Positions 1-8,725 are shown, counted from the stretch's first letter. The stretch: 64,000 nt of DNA from Herminiimonas sp. (GCA_028292665.1 JAQGLW010000083.1:1-64000); one strand, 5' to 3'. The notes: a model not told the origin generated them from the sequence alone. Made by a program: numbers and translations.

Positions 1-1
1 T

Positions 2-77
2 TGGTGCCGGCTGCAGGACTTGAACCCGCCACCCCATGATTACAAATCATGTGCTCTACCAGATGAGCTAAGCCGGC
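2..77 (-). tRNA. tRNA-Thr (anticodon TGT)
   Basis: On the minus strand this folds as a complete 76-nt tRNA. The 7-bp acceptor stem GCCGGCT/AGCCGGC is followed by discriminator A and an encoded CCA. A D arm (TAGCTC...GAGC), a 5-bp anticodon stem CATGA/TCATG around the loop TTTGTAA, and a T arm with GGTTCAAGTCC are present. The anticodon TGT reads ACA threonine codons. It lies directly downstream of sspB on the same strand and could be co-transcribed or independently promoted. Confidence 0.96.
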
Positions 78-109
78 GAAACTGGAAGCGTAAAGACCGA
101 AATTATACT

Positions 110-604
110 TTATTTAATCCGGGTCAGCGTAGGGCGGCCGCCCTTTTTCGGAGGCTCCGGATTATCATCGGGAGAAGTGTCGGCGGACTCGGCTTGCGGC
201 GAAGGAACGGCAGTCGGCGTCGGGGCGGATGCGGCATCCGGCTGCATATTGTCCGCGGGTTCTACCGGTATTCCGGCATCATCCTGTGCAGGCTTCGACA
301 CTTCAAAAGCCATCCCCTGTCCATTCTCCCGCGCGTAAATTGCAACGACATTGTTGACCGGCACTGAAATTTCACGCGATACGCCGCCGAACCGTGCGTT
401 GAAATGAATAAAATCATTATCCATCTTCAAACCGCTAGTCGCACTGAAGCTGATGTTGAGAACGATTTCGCCGTTTTTTACAAATTCGCGCGGTACACGG
501 GTTTGTGCATCGACCATTGCCGCAACATAAGGCGTGTAGCCATTGTCCGTGCACCATTCGTAAATCGCACGCAACAGATAGGGTTTGGTAGAAGTTTCAG
601 ACAT
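110..604 (-). CDS. sspB: ClpXP protease specificity-enhancing factor SspB
   Basis: 164-residue adaptor that binds the ssrA tag on stalled-ribosome products and tethers them to the ClpX unfoldase in the cytoplasm. The N-terminal two thirds is the compact substrate-binding domain (KPYLLRAIYEWCTDNGYTPY near the start). An acidic, Pro/Ala-rich flexible linker follows, and the protein ends in GGRPTLTRIK, the short C-terminal ClpX-docking segment typical of SspB. The reading frame stays open 27 codons further upstream, but family members begin at MSETSTKPY, so the ATG at 604 is chosen. It is directly downstream of sspA, the usual sspAB arrangement. No obvious Shine-Dalgarno sequence precedes the start. 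Confidence 0.95.
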   Translation of the reverse strand: MSETSTKPYLLRAIYEWCTDNGYTPYVAAMVDAQTRVPREFVKNGEIVLNISFSATSGLKMDNDFIHFNARFGGVSREISVPVNNVVAIYARENGQGMAFEVSKPAQDDAGIPVEPADNMQPDAASAPTPTAVPSPQAESADTSPDDNPEPPKKGGRPTLTRIK

Positions 605-735
605 GAATTCGAGACTATAACAATACCTAGGCTGCCAGGGTCGACGCGCACCGTATTTTGAAAGGACGTTTGATGAAACGCGCAATCAGTCCTGAAAAAC
701 AACGAAATACGGTGGCAACGACGGCGGAGACCGCT

Positions 736-1347
736 CTAGCGGCGCATTACTTTTTCGGACGGAGTCAGCGCTTCGATATAAGCGGGACGCGAGAAAATAC
801 GCTCGGCATATTTCATCAGTGGCGCAGCCGTCTTGGACAGTTCCACTCCATAATGGTCAAGGCGCCATAAAAGCGGGGCGATGGCAACATCGAGCATCGA
901 GAATTCATCGCCGAGCATGTACTTGTTCTTCAGGAACAGCGGAGCCAGTGTGGTCAGACGATCGCGGATTTCCGCGCGCGCTTTCTCATGACTTTTTTCG
1001 GCACCCTTCGATTTATCGTTCTCGAGTGCGTGAACATGCACGAATAATTCTTTCTCGAAATTGAACAACATCAGGCGCGCGCGGGCGCGCATCAACGGAT
1101 CTGCCGGCATCAGTTGCGGATGCGGGAAGCGCTCGTCGATGTATTCGTTGATGATATTGGATTCGTATAACACAAGGTCGCGCTCCACCAGGATCGGCAC
1201 CTGGCCATACGGATTCATCGTCGAGATATCTTCCGGCTTGTTGAACAGGTCGACATCACGTATTTCAAAATCCATGCCTTTCTCGAATAACACGAGACGG
1301 CAACGCTGGGAAAAGGGGCAAGTCGTGCCCGAATAGAGAACCATCAT
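736..1347 (-). CDS. sspA: Stringent starvation protein A (SspA), GST-fold RNA polymerase-associated regulator
   Basis: 203-residue glutathione-S-transferase-fold protein. In known bacteria SspA binds RNA polymerase and changes transcription under starvation and acid stress, without needing GST catalysis. The N-terminal thioredoxin-like half starts MMVLYSGTTCPFSQRCR. The fold includes the cis-Pro region GQVPILVERD and ESNIINEYIDERFPHP, and the all-helical C-terminal half runs from about residue 85. The start at 1347 is preceded by AAGGAAC at good spacing; a second ATG follows immediately. Seven upstream in-frame codons are unlikely to be used. It lies between the cytochrome bc1 operon and sspB, a common betaproteobacterial order. 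Confidence 0.95.
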   Translation of the reverse strand: MMVLYSGTTCPFSQRCRLVLFEKGMDFEIRDVDLFNKPEDISTMNPYGQVPILVERDLVLYESNIINEYIDERFPHPQLMPADPLMRARARLMLFNFEKELFVHVHALENDKSKGAEKSHEKARAEIRDRLTTLAPLFLKNKYMLGDEFSMLDVAIAPLLWRLDHYGVELSKTAAPLMKYAERIFSRPAYIEALTPSEKVMRR

Positions 1348-1370
1348 TTTGTAGTTCCTTAGAAACAAAG

Positions 1371-1397
1371 AGGGTGAGACGTTTTACCGCTCACCCT
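1371..1397 (-). terminator. Possible terminator between petC and sspA
   Basis: AGGGTGAG at 1371-1378 pairs with CTCACCCT at 1390-1397, leaving an 11-base spacer. Read on the minus strand, the hairpin is followed by CTTTGTTTCT, a broken T-rich tail. It could end or attenuate petABC transcription before sspA. The tail is weak, so read-through into sspAB is plausible. Confidence 0.4.
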
Positions 1398-1508
1398 GAA
1401 ACAAATGTCCGCCAAGCCTCACCTAATCCCTTTTCTGAAAAGAGAGGAACTGACTGCACCCTTCTCCTTCCGGAAGAAGGAACGGGATGAAGGAAGCGGA
1501 CACGAAAT

Positions 1509-2273
1509 TTACTTAACTTCTTTCCAGAAAGAAGCGTTCAGGCGCCAGGCGATTACTGTGAACAGACCCAGGAACAGCAATACCCAGACGCCTAATTGCC
1601 TGCGCTTGTTTTGTACAGGTTCGCTCATCCAGCTCATGTAGGAAACGAGATCAGCGACCGCCGTATCGTATTCGAGCGCAGACAGTTTGCCCGGCTTGAC
1701 CTGCTCGAATCCAACAAATTTATGTATCGTTTTGCCGGCTTCGTGCGGATCTTTTTCTTCTGCAAATTTTGCGTTGCGCACACCTTGCAATTCCCACAGC
1801 ACGTGCGGCATGCCGACGTTCGGGAATACCAGATTATTCCAGCCGGTCGGGCGGGATTCATCCTTGTAATAGCTGCGCAGATAGGTGTAAATCCAGTCCG
1901 CGCCGGATCCCGCTTCGGAGGCCTTGGCACGCGCAATCACCGACAAATCCGGCGGTGCGGCGCCGAACCATTCCTTCGCATCCTTCGGCGCCATCGAGGT
2001 CTTCATCAGATCGCCGACCTTGTCGGATGTAAAGAGCAGATTGTTCTTGATCTCCTCGTCCGTCAGTCCGATATCCTTCAGACGGTTGTAACGCATCGCG
2101 GATGCGGAATGGCAGTTCAGGCAATAGTTGACGAAAATCTTGGCGCCATTCTGGAGCGCGCTCAGATTTGTCGTACGGTCTGGCGCATGATCCAGCGGGA
2201 AACCTCCTTCATCCGCCAGCGCAAGCGCCGGTAGCAATGCCAGAGCCGCAATCAGTTTTTTCAGCAAGTTCAT
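1509..2273 (-). CDS. petC: Ubiquinol-cytochrome c reductase, cytochrome c1 subunit
   Basis: 254-residue membrane-anchored cytochrome c1 of the bc1 complex (complex III). It carries electrons from the Rieske centre to soluble cytochrome c in the periplasm. A cleavable signal peptide covers residues 1-20 (ends ALA). The haem c motif C51-L-N-C54-H55 follows. NVGMPHVLW probably supplies the axial Met. One C-terminal membrane helix (LGVWVLLFLGLFTVIAW) anchors the protein. The frame extends 41 codons further upstream into petB, but the ATG at 2273 begins the signal peptide and has AAGGAA upstream. It is the third gene of petA-petB-petC. Confidence 0.97.
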   Translation of the reverse strand: MNLLKKLIAALALLPALALADEGGFPLDHAPDRTTNLSALQNGAKIFVNYCLNCHSASAMRYNRLKDIGLTDEEIKNNLLFTSDKVGDLMKTSMAPKDAKEWFGAAPPDLSVIARAKASEAGSGADWIYTYLRSYYKDESRPTGWNNLVFPNVGMPHVLWELQGVRNAKFAEEKDPHEAGKTIHKFVGFEQVKPGKLSALEYDTAVADLVSYMSWMSEPVQNKRRQLGVWVLLFLGLFTVIAWRLNASFWKEVK

Positions 2274-2293
2274 TCTCTTATTCCTTTTGCGGC

Positions 2294-3697
2294 TTAATGC
2301 GGGTGGAACGTGACACGGCTTGGCACGGGCTTGAAGCTTCCCATCGCACTCCACCATGGCATCAGCAGGAAGAAGCCAAAATAAATGAATGTGCAAATCT
2401 GCGCTACCAGAGTACGGCTCGCGGTCGGCGGCAATACGCCGAGATAGCCGAGGATCACGAAAGCAATGCCGAACAGGATATAGACATATTTATGCCAGTC
2501 CGGACGATAGCGGATCGATTTGACCGGAGAATGGTCAAGCCATGGCAGAGCGGCAAGGATCATCACCGATACGCCCATCAGCACCACGCCCCAGAACTTG
2601 GCGTCCAAAATAAACATGCAGACAATCGCAGCCAGACCGACGACTGCAATCGCCATTTTCACAAAACTGCTCAGCCGGGTCTTCAATGCAATCAGCACGA
2701 CATAGCCCGCCACGGCCGCCATCAATGCATAAACAAACTGCGACGTGGTTGCTCGCAGAATCGAATAGTACGGCGTGAAATACCAGACCGGCGCAATGTG
2801 CGGCGGCGTCTTCAGCGAATCGGCTGGAATGAAGTTGTTGTATTCCAGAAAGTAACCGCCCATTTCAGGCGCGAAGAAAATGACGGCGCTGAAGATGGTC
2901 AGGAATACGACGACGCCGAACAGGTCATGCACCGTGTAGTAAGGATGGGAAGGAATCGCATCCAAAGGATGGCCATCCGGCCCGAGAGTGTCCTTGACTT
3001 CAATGCCGTCCGGATTGTTGGAACCCACCTCATGCAAGGCAATCAGGTGAGCGGCAACCAAGCCCAGCAATACCAGCGGAATTGCAATGACATGGAAAGA
3101 GAAGAAACGATTCAAGGTCGCGTCGGATACAACGTAATCACCGCGAATCCATAGCGACAGATCCGGTCCGATGAATGGAATTGCGCCAAACAGGTTCACA
3201 ATGACTTGCGCGCCCCAGTAGGACATCTGCCCCCAGGGAAGCAGATAACCGAAAAACGCTTCGCCCATCAGGCACAGGAAAATTGCTACGCCGAACAGCC
3301 AGATCAGTTCACGCGGCTTGCGATATGAACCGTATAACAAGCCGCGGGTCATGTGCAGATAGATGATGATGAAGAATGCCGACGCCCCGGTGGAATGCAT
3401 ATAGCGCACCAGCCAGCCCCACGGCACATCGCGCATGATGTACTCAACGGAAGCAAACGCCAGGCTGGCGTCCGGCTTGTAGTGCATCACGAGGAAAATG
3501 CCGGTGACAATCTGAATAACCAGGACCAGCATCGCCAGCGAACCGAAGATATACCAGAAATTGAAGTTCTTCGGCGCGTAGTATCTGCCCCACTGGTCGT
3601 ACCAGAGCTTGGATAACGGAAAGCGCGCATCAACCCAATTCAGCGCTTTCTCCGCAACAGGTGCATCGGCGGGGAGTTTTTTCTCGACAAATGCCAT
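2294..3697 (-). CDS. petB: Ubiquinol-cytochrome c reductase, cytochrome b subunit
   Basis: 467-residue integral inner-membrane subunit of complex III holding the two b haems and the quinol oxidation and reduction sites. Visible features are FGSLAMLVLVIQIVTGIFLVMHY (helix A), HSTGASAFFIIIYLHMTRGL (helix B with haem-ligand His residues), GYLLPWGQMSYWGAQV, and the helix D pair FFSFHVIAIPLVLLGLVAAHL. The cytochrome b C-terminal domain follows and ends in further helices. Its start lies 2 bp after the petA stop, so translation is likely coupled. Confidence 0.98.
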   Translation of the reverse strand: MAFVEKKLPADAPVAEKALNWVDARFPLSKLWYDQWGRYYAPKNFNFWYIFGSLAMLVLVIQIVTGIFLVMHYKPDASLAFASVEYIMRDVPWGWLVRYMHSTGASAFFIIIYLHMTRGLLYGSYRKPRELIWLFGVAIFLCLMGEAFFGYLLPWGQMSYWGAQVIVNLFGAIPFIGPDLSLWIRGDYVVSDATLNRFFSFHVIAIPLVLLGLVAAHLIALHEVGSNNPDGIEVKDTLGPDGHPLDAIPSHPYYTVHDLFGVVVFLTIFSAVIFFAPEMGGYFLEYNNFIPADSLKTPPHIAPVWYFTPYYSILRATTSQFVYALMAAVAGYVVLIALKTRLSSFVKMAIAVVGLAAIVCMFILDAKFWGVVLMGVSVMILAALPWLDHSPVKSIRYRPDWHKYVYILFGIAFVILGYLGVLPPTASRTLVAQICTFIYFGFFLLMPWWSAMGSFKPVPSRVTFHPH

Positions 3698-3699
3698 GA

Positions 3700-4308
3700 T
3701 TACGCTTCGCCTTTCTCATCTTTACCGATGACCAGCTTGGTATCGCCGACAAACATATGGCGCGGCACTTGCAGATTATCCGGCGCAGGCTTGTTCTTGA
3801 AAACGCGACCGGCGAGATCGAAAGTGGAGCCATGGCATGGACACAGGAAACCACCCGCCCAGTCGTCCGGCAGCGAAGGCTGTGCGCCCGGCTGGAACTT
3901 GGCGCTCGGCGAACAACCGAGATGGGTGCAGATACCGACCGCCACCAGGACTTCCGGCTTGATCGAGCGATATTCGTTGCGTGCATATTCCGGCGTCAGT
4001 TCATCCGGATTGCGTTGCGAATTCGGATCGGCGACCTCGCTATCGGTCTTCTTGAGAGACGCCACCATTTCAGGCGAACGTTTCAGGATCCAGACCGGCT
4101 TGCCGCGCCATTCCACCGTCCTCATTTCGCCCGGCGCCAAGCCTGCGATATCCACTTCCACCGGCGCACCGGCGGCTTTCGCACGCTCGGACGGTTGAAA
4201 AGTGGACACAAAGGCCCCTGCCGTAGCCAATCCGGCTACTCCACCCGCCGCACACGTAGCGACGAGCAAGCCACGTCGACCGGAGTCGACCTGCTTTTCG
4301 TTACTCAT
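3700..4308 (-). CDS. petA: Ubiquinol-cytochrome c reductase, Rieske iron-sulfur subunit
   Basis: 202-residue Rieske protein that takes the first electron from ubiquinol and passes it to cytochrome c1. The N-terminus carries twin arginines (R11-R12-GLLVAT) before a hydrophobic helix, consistent with Tat-dependent insertion and with the tat genes in this window. The [2Fe-2S] ligands are in C127-T-H129-L-G-C132 and C156-P-C158-H159-G-S; C132 and C158 form the structural disulfide known in the family. It is the first gene of the bc1 operon, with a candidate promoter about 55 bp upstream. Confidence 0.98.
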   Translation of the reverse strand: MSNEKQVDSGRRGLLVATCAAGGVAGLATAGAFVSTFQPSERAKAAGAPVEVDIAGLAPGEMRTVEWRGKPVWILKRSPEMVASLKKTDSEVADPNSQRNPDELTPEYARNEYRSIKPEVLVAVGICTHLGCSPSAKFQPGAQPSLPDDWAGGFLCPCHGSTFDLAGRVFKNKPAPDNLQVPRHMFVGDTKLVIGKDEKGEA

Positions 4309-4363
4309 ACCAACCCCAATCAGTCAAAATGCGAAATCTGTACGAAACTTCTAGCAACCTTAG

Positions 4364-4392
4364 ATTATAACGGAGCTCCGACGTGTTTTAAA
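4364..4392 (-). promoter_or_regulatory. Candidate promoter of petABC
   Basis: On the minus strand a consensus -10 box TATAAT occupies 4364-4369. A weak -35 match TTTAAA lies 17 bp upstream at 4387-4392. A perfect 10-bp palindrome CGGAGCTCCG (4371-4380) sits in the spacer and could be an operator, though it may be chance. The -10 is about 55 bp from the petA start. Confidence 0.5.
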
Positions 4393-4525
4393 GCAAATAG
4401 ATGTTGCGGCTCAGAATTTTAAGGGACTTTTTCAAAGATTTGCCACTGACGCGGCATTTGGATAGTACGCATATCAAACAGAAGATTTTTTTCGCAGCAA
4501 GAAAAGACTTCCCGTTTTACACTTC

Positions 4526-4556
4526 TTGATGCCGTCAAAAAGAAGGCCGTTATAAT
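4526..4556 (+). promoter_or_regulatory. Candidate promoter of mscL
   Basis: TTGATG at 4526-4531 and a perfect TATAAT at 4551-4556 lie about 28 bp upstream of the mscL start. The 19-bp spacer is longer than ideal, so the -10 is convincing and the -35 assignment is tentative. AAGGGG serves as the ribosome binding site just before the ATG. Confidence 0.5.
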
Positions 4557-4583
4557 TTTTGCAACATCATTAAGGGGCATCAA

Positions 4584-5006
4584 ATGGGGATAATGCAGGA
4601 ATTCAAAGCCTTTGCGATCAAAGGCAATGTCATCGATTTGGCTGTCGGCGTGATCATCGGCAGCGCATTTGGCAAAATTGTCGATTCGCTGGTGCAGGAC
4701 ATTATCATGCCGGTGGTAAGCAGTATTTTCGGCGGCCTCGATTTTACAAATTACTACCTCCCATTGAATCATCAAGGCACGCAGCTAACGCTGATAGAAG
4801 CAAAAAAGGCCGGCGCCGTTTTTGCCTATGGCAGTTTCATTACCATCCTGCTTAATTTTTTGATTCTCGCCTTCATTATTTTTCAGATGGTGCGAATAAT
4901 TAACAAGGCCAGGAAAACCGAGCCGGCACCTGCATCGACACCGGAAGACATCGTGCTGCTGCGCGAAATCCGTGACACATTGAAAAGTGAAGTGCGTATT
5001 CAATAA
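4584..5006 (+). CDS. mscL: Large-conductance mechanosensitive channel MscL
   Basis: 140-residue inner-membrane channel that opens under membrane tension and releases solutes during hypo-osmotic shock. The N-terminal amphipathic helix [12 protein letters not shown] leads into TM1, [28 protein letters not shown], the most conserved MscL segment. A periplasmic loop, TM2 ([21 protein letters not shown]) and a cytoplasmic helical bundle containing [13 protein letters not shown] follow. Length is normal for the family. AAGGGG precedes the ATG at 4584; an ATG three codons later is the alternative. It is monocistronic and ends at a bidirectional terminator. Confidence 0.98.
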   Translation: MGIMQEFKAFAIKGNVIDLAVGVIIGSAFGKIVDSLVQDIIMPVVSSIFGGLDFTNYYLPLNHQGTQLTLIEAKKAGAVFAYGSFITILLNFLILAFIIFQMVRIINKARKTEPAPASTPEDIVLLREIRDTLKSEVRIQ

Positions 5007-5012
5007 ACCAAA

Positions 5013-5038
5013 AAAAGAAGCCGGCGCCGGCTTCTTTT
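5013..5038. terminator. Bidirectional terminator between mscL and the response regulator gene
   Basis: AAAAGAAG-CCGGCGCCGG-CTTCTTTT is a 26-bp perfect palindrome in the gap between two convergent genes. It gives a GC-rich stem flanked by A runs on the left and T runs on the right, so it can terminate transcription in both directions. Confidence 0.88.
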
Positions 5039-5085
5039 ATTTTCCCATTTGAAGATGCCTCGGATACAGCAATGCCCTGGCAGGA

Positions 5086-5790
5086 TCAGTCTTTGGCTTT
5101 GAGCGAACCCATTTGCAACAGCCCGCGCCGCTGCGCTTCATAAACTGCAGCACCGCGCGAATGGACGGACAGTTTGCCGTAAATGTTCTTGACATGCGTT
5201 TGCACCGTTCCGACCGAAACGGACAGCAACCTTGCAACTTCTCCGTAACTGTCGCCGCGCGCGATCAAATCCAGAATAGCCGCCTCGCGTTTGGTGAGTA
5301 TCGTAATCGCAGTCTCTTCGCTGCCGTTTGCCGCAATTGCCTTTTTCCCGTCACGCATTCGTGCCAGTACCTTGCGTGCAATCAGAGGACTGATCGGTGA
5401 ACCGCCTGCACGCAGATCCAATAGTGCACGGACGATGTCAAGCCGGCCCGCATCCTTGAGCACATAGCCCGCCGCGCCGGCTTCGATGGAAGCAAGGATG
5501 CTGTCTTCATCACTGGACATTGTGATGACCATGATGTCGGCGCTCGGACAATGCTGCACGCATGCGCGAATGACCTCGATGCCCGATCCGTCCGGCAGTC
5601 CGAGGTCGGTCAACAGCACATCGACTTTCCCGTTTTCCAGCCATTCCAGGGAAGGCTTGACACTATCGAATGCGGCAACCAGCTGAAAAGAAGGCTCCGA
5701 CTCGACTGCCAGACACAAGGACCGGCGTGTAACAGCGTCGTCTTCAACGATCATAATGCTGACGGGAACACGCGGCGCTTGTTGCGGCAT
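5086..5790 (-). CDS. NarL/FixJ-type response regulator, orphan
   Basis: 234-residue two-component regulator. The receiver domain (residues about 11-130) has the acidic pocket E16-D17-D18, the phospho-acceptor D62 in LLTDLGLPDGSG and the conserved K112 in GYVLKD. The C-terminal LuxR-type helix-turn-helix (about 170-215) contains LTKREAAILDLIARG and VSVGTVQTHVKNIYGKL. The start at 5790 has AGGAAT upstream; the longer frame is not needed. No histidine kinase gene is adjacent and the flanking genes are unrelated, so the signal and target genes cannot be told from context. Confidence 0.9.
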   Translation of the reverse strand: MPQQAPRVPVSIMIVEDDAVTRRSLCLAVESEPSFQLVAAFDSVKPSLEWLENGKVDVLLTDLGLPDGSGIEVIRACVQHCPSADIMVITMSSDEDSILASIEAGAAGYVLKDAGRLDIVRALLDLRAGGSPISPLIARKVLARMRDGKKAIAANGSEETAITILTKREAAILDLIARGDSYGEVARLLSVSVGTVQTHVKNIYGKLSVHSRGAAVYEAQRRGLLQMGSLKAKD

Positions 5791-6061
5791 AGTCAGATTC
5801 CTGTTTTTGGTTTTATTCTTATACACTGCGCAATCGCAGCATTTACGCATTGCTCCGTTGCTTTGCCTGCCATGCAAATAATAACGAATAATGCAATGTA
5901 TCTCTAATTATTGTCTGGCAGAATTCAATGCGCCGAACGATCCTCCGCTTGGATGCCTAAAGAAAATCGCATCTGGCAGCGCCACATCGGGAATATGGCA
6001 CATTTAATGTATTGCTGGAAGGCCTCTGACAAAAGCACTGTTGCCCGCAAGTTTTCGGATA

Positions 6062-6829
6062 CTAGACCGGATTGGCGATTTCAATGAAATGATGCTGTAT
6101 GCCAAACCGCTCGGCGAGATGATTACCCAGCGCCTGCACTCCATAGCGTTCGGTCGCATGATGGCCGCAGGCGATATAGGATACGCCGGCTTCCCGCGCC
6201 AGATGCACGGTCGGCTCTGAAATTTCGCCGCTCAGGTAAGTGGTCGCGCCGGCGGCAATTGCGTCTCCGAGTAAATTTTGCGCTGCACCGGTACACCAGC
6301 CCACCCGCCCTATCGGCTGTGACAAGTTCCCGATCACCAGCGGCGCCCTGGCAAGACGCACTTCAATTACACGGGCTAAATCTTCGACGGTTTTGATTGC
6401 GTCATCGGATGCACGACCAAGCCATCCCAATCCGTCTTCTCCGAAGCGGGCATCGACCACCAGTCCGAGCCGGTTCGCCAACTGTGCGTTATTGCCTAGC
6501 TCGGGATGCATATCGAGCGGCAAGTGGTAAGCGAACAGGTTGATGTCCTGCGCCAGGAGCAATTTCAAGCGCTTGTGTTTGGGCCCGATAATGCGCGCAT
6601 CCTCGCCTCGCCAGAAATACCCGTGATGCACCAGAATCGCATCCGCCCCGATTGCCACGGCAGCTTCGATCAATGCCATGTTGGCGGTCACGCCCGTCAC
6701 CAGTTTTTTAACCTGCGTGCGTCCTTCCACCTGCAACCCGTTTGGGCAATAATCGCGAAAACGGGTAATATCGAGCGTCTGGGCTAGATATTTTGCGAGA
6801 TCATCCCTATTTACGATTTGTTCACTCAT
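6062..6829 (-). CDS. Nif3/YbgI family dinuclear-metal protein
   Basis: 255-residue member of the Nif3-like (DUF34/YbgI) family. Homologues form toroidal hexamers with a dinuclear metal site and are often called GTP cyclohydrolase 1 type 2, although the physiological role is unsettled. Metal-ligand motifs are visible: ILVHHGYFW (His-His), [25 protein letters not shown] and [11 protein letters not shown]. Length is typical of the short bacterial form. It is divergent from the HtrA-type protease gene with only 14 bp between start codons, so its promoter must overlap that gene's 5' coding region. Confidence 0.9.
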   Translation of the reverse strand: MSEQIVNRDDLAKYLAQTLDITRFRDYCPNGLQVEGRTQVKKLVTGVTANMALIEAAVAIGADAILVHHGYFWRGEDARIIGPKHKRLKLLLAQDINLFAYHLPLDMHPELGNNAQLANRLGLVVDARFGEDGLGWLGRASDDAIKTVEDLARVIEVRLARAPLVIGNLSQPIGRVGWCTGAAQNLLGDAIAAGATTYLSGEISEPTVHLAREAGVSYIACGHHATERYGVQALGNHLAERFGIQHHFIEIANPV

Positions 6830-6843
6830 TTTCGAATACCTTT

Positions 6844-8019
6844 ATGCGACGTCTTTGGCTATTGTTTGCACAAACCGTAACAGTCGGCTTGGCGATTTGG
6901 TTCATTGTAGCGACCTTGAAGCCTGACTGGGCTACGGGAATGATCGGGAACACGCAGAATGCACGCGTGACATCGTCCGTGATTCAGACGCAGGAAGCGC
7001 CTGCAACTGCCAATCCCGCCCAAAATTCCTATCGTGACGCGTCGAAACGCGCGATGCCGTCGGTGGTCAACATCTTCACGACCAAAGGATCCAAGCAGCC
7101 GAACAATCCATTCATGGACGATCCATTCTTCCGTAAATTCTTTGGTGACCGGCTTGGCGATCAGGAAGAAAAACAGTTCAGCCTGGGTTCCGGCGTCGTA
7201 GTCAGTCCGCAAGGCTACATCCTGACCAACAATCACGTGGTCGAGGCCGCAGACGAAATTGAAGTGGCGCTGGCAGATGGCCGCAAAACGGTTGCCAAAC
7301 TGGTCGGCACCGATCCGGAAACCGATCTGGCTGTAATCAAGGTCGATTTGAAAGACATGCCGGCCATTACGCTCGGCCATATCGACCAGGCCAAAGTCGG
7401 CGATGTCGTGCTCGCCATCGGCAATCCGTTTGGTGTCGGCCAAACGGTCACGATGGGAATCGTGTCGGCGCTCGGGCGCAATCATCTCGGCATCAATACG
7501 TTCGAGAATTTTATCCAGACCGATGCAGCGATCAATCCGGGCAATTCCGGCGGTGCATTGATCGACACCGGCGGCAATCTGCTCGGCATTAACACAGCGA
7601 TTTATTCACGCAGCGGCGGTTCGCTTGGCATAGGATTCGCGATTCCCGTCACTACCGTGAAAACGGTAATGGAATCGATCATTAACACCGGACAAGTGGT
7701 GCGCGGCTGGATCGGCGTCGAACCGCAGGACATCACACCGGAACTGGCCGACAGTTTCGGCCTGAAGAAAAAAACCGGCACCATCATCGCCGGCGTATTG
7801 AAAGGCGGTCCCGCCGACAAGGCCGGCATGAAGCCCGGCGACATCCTGATGTCCGTCGATGGCAAGCCGGTAACCGATACGACCGACATGCTCAATCTCA
7901 TTGCACAACTCACTCCCGGCAACAAGGCCCGAATGACGGTGCTGCGCAAGAGCCAGGAATCAACGCTCGACTTGACGGTCGGTAAACGGCCGAAGATCAA
8001 GCGGGAAGAGGTGGAATGA
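6844..8019 (+). CDS. HtrA/DegS-type periplasmic serine protease with one PDZ domain
   Basis: 391-residue membrane-anchored trypsin-like protease for envelope protein quality control. An N-terminal hydrophobic helix (RRLWLLFAQTVTVGLAIWFIVA) is followed by a short linker. The protease domain has catalytic H131 in TNNHVVEA, D161 in PETDLAVIKV and S235 in NPGNSGGAL. A single PDZ domain covers roughly residues 290-380. One PDZ and a retained anchor resemble DegS/AlgW rather than two-PDZ DegP. No rseA/rpoE-type genes are nearby, so a sigma-E sensor role is only a possibility. The ATG at 6844 is chosen because it begins the membrane anchor; upstream in-frame codons overlap the divergent Nif3 gene. 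No clear ribosome binding site is seen. Confidence 0.93.
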   Translation: MRRLWLLFAQTVTVGLAIWFIVATLKPDWATGMIGNTQNARVTSSVIQTQEAPATANPAQNSYRDASKRAMPSVVNIFTTKGSKQPNNPFMDDPFFRKFFGDRLGDQEEKQFSLGSGVVVSPQGYILTNNHVVEAADEIEVALADGRKTVAKLVGTDPETDLAVIKVDLKDMPAITLGHIDQAKVGDVVLAIGNPFGVGQTVTMGIVSALGRNHLGINTFENFIQTDAAINPGNSGGALIDTGGNLLGINTAIYSRSGGSLGIGFAIPVTTVKTVMESIINTGQVVRGWIGVEPQDITPELADSFGLKKKTGTIIAGVLKGGPADKAGMKPGDILMSVDGKPVTDTTDMLNLIAQLTPGNKARMTVLRKSQESTLDLTVGKRPKIKREEVE

Positions 8020-8053
8020 ATCCGATGCCTGGAAAACAATAAAGAATATTTGC

Positions 8054-8725
8054 ATGCATATCCGCGATCTCATCCAATTTCTTGCCGAGCTGTCCGAAAA
8101 TAACAACCGCGCATGGTTTGTAATGAACAAGCCACGCTACGATATCCTGCGAGCGGAATTTTTGGAGCTGGTAACCGAACTCATCGCCGATATCGCCAAG
8201 TTCGATCCGGCGGTCTCTCATTGCAATCCGAAAAAAGCGCTGTTTCGCATTAATCGCGACATGCGATTCTCACATGACAAGAGTCCGTACAAGACCACGT
8301 TCTCCGCTGCGGTTTCGGCCAGCGGCCTGAAAAAACCGAGCCAAGGCGGCGGCCCGGCATATTACTTTCACATCGATGCCGGAGCAACGCTATTGGTCGC
8401 CGGAGGCGAGTACATGCCGCCGTCCGACCGCTTGCGCGCAATCCGGCAGCATGTCGTCACAGACGTAACGGGATTCGGCAAGCTATTGAAGAACAAGAAG
8501 TTAAACGACGCTTTTGGCGGTTTTCAGGAGGAAGGAAAATTAACACGTCCCCCGAAGGGCTTCGACGCCGACGCACCGCACATCGAGTACGTCAAGCTGA
8601 AAAGCTTTATCGTCTGGAAAGAAGCGAGCCTGAAAAAGAAAATACCTGATGATCTGGGCAAGGAATTGGCCGCCGGATTCAAAAATGCCTATCCATTGGT
8701 AACCTGGCTGCGGCAGGTGAAATAA
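8054..8725 (+). CDS. DUF2461 family protein (TIGR02453-like)
   Basis: 223-residue protein of the widespread DUF2461 family, whose function is unknown. Characteristic segments are LSENNNRAWFVMNKPRYD near the N-terminus, FRINRDMRFSHDKSPYKTTF, and PAYYFHIDAGATLLVAGGEYMPP, then a helical C-terminal part. There is no signal peptide or membrane helix. It follows the protease gene by 34 bp on the same strand and may share its transcript. It converges on tatC. Confidence 0.88.
   Translation: MHIRDLIQFLAELSENNNRAWFVMNKPRYDILRAEFLELVTELIADIAKFDPAVSHCNPKKALFRINRDMRFSHDKSPYKTTFSAAVSASGLKKPSQGGGPAYYFHIDAGATLLVAGGEYMPPSDRLRAIRQHVVTDVTGFGKLLKNKKLNDAFGGFQEEGKLTRPPKGFDADAPHIEYVKLKSFIVWKEASLKKKIPDDLGKELAAGFKNAYPLVTWLRQVK

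Noticed and set aside
2325-2341. TGGCAC-GGGC-TTGAA resembling a sigma-54 -24/-12 promoter
   Set aside because: Spacing is one base short of the consensus, the -12 element lacks GC, and it lies inside the petB 3' end pointing at no gene.
2168-3154. A 328-codon plus-strand frame opposite petC and petB
   Set aside because: Its composition is that of an antisense shadow, and both genes beneath it are intact cytochrome subunits.
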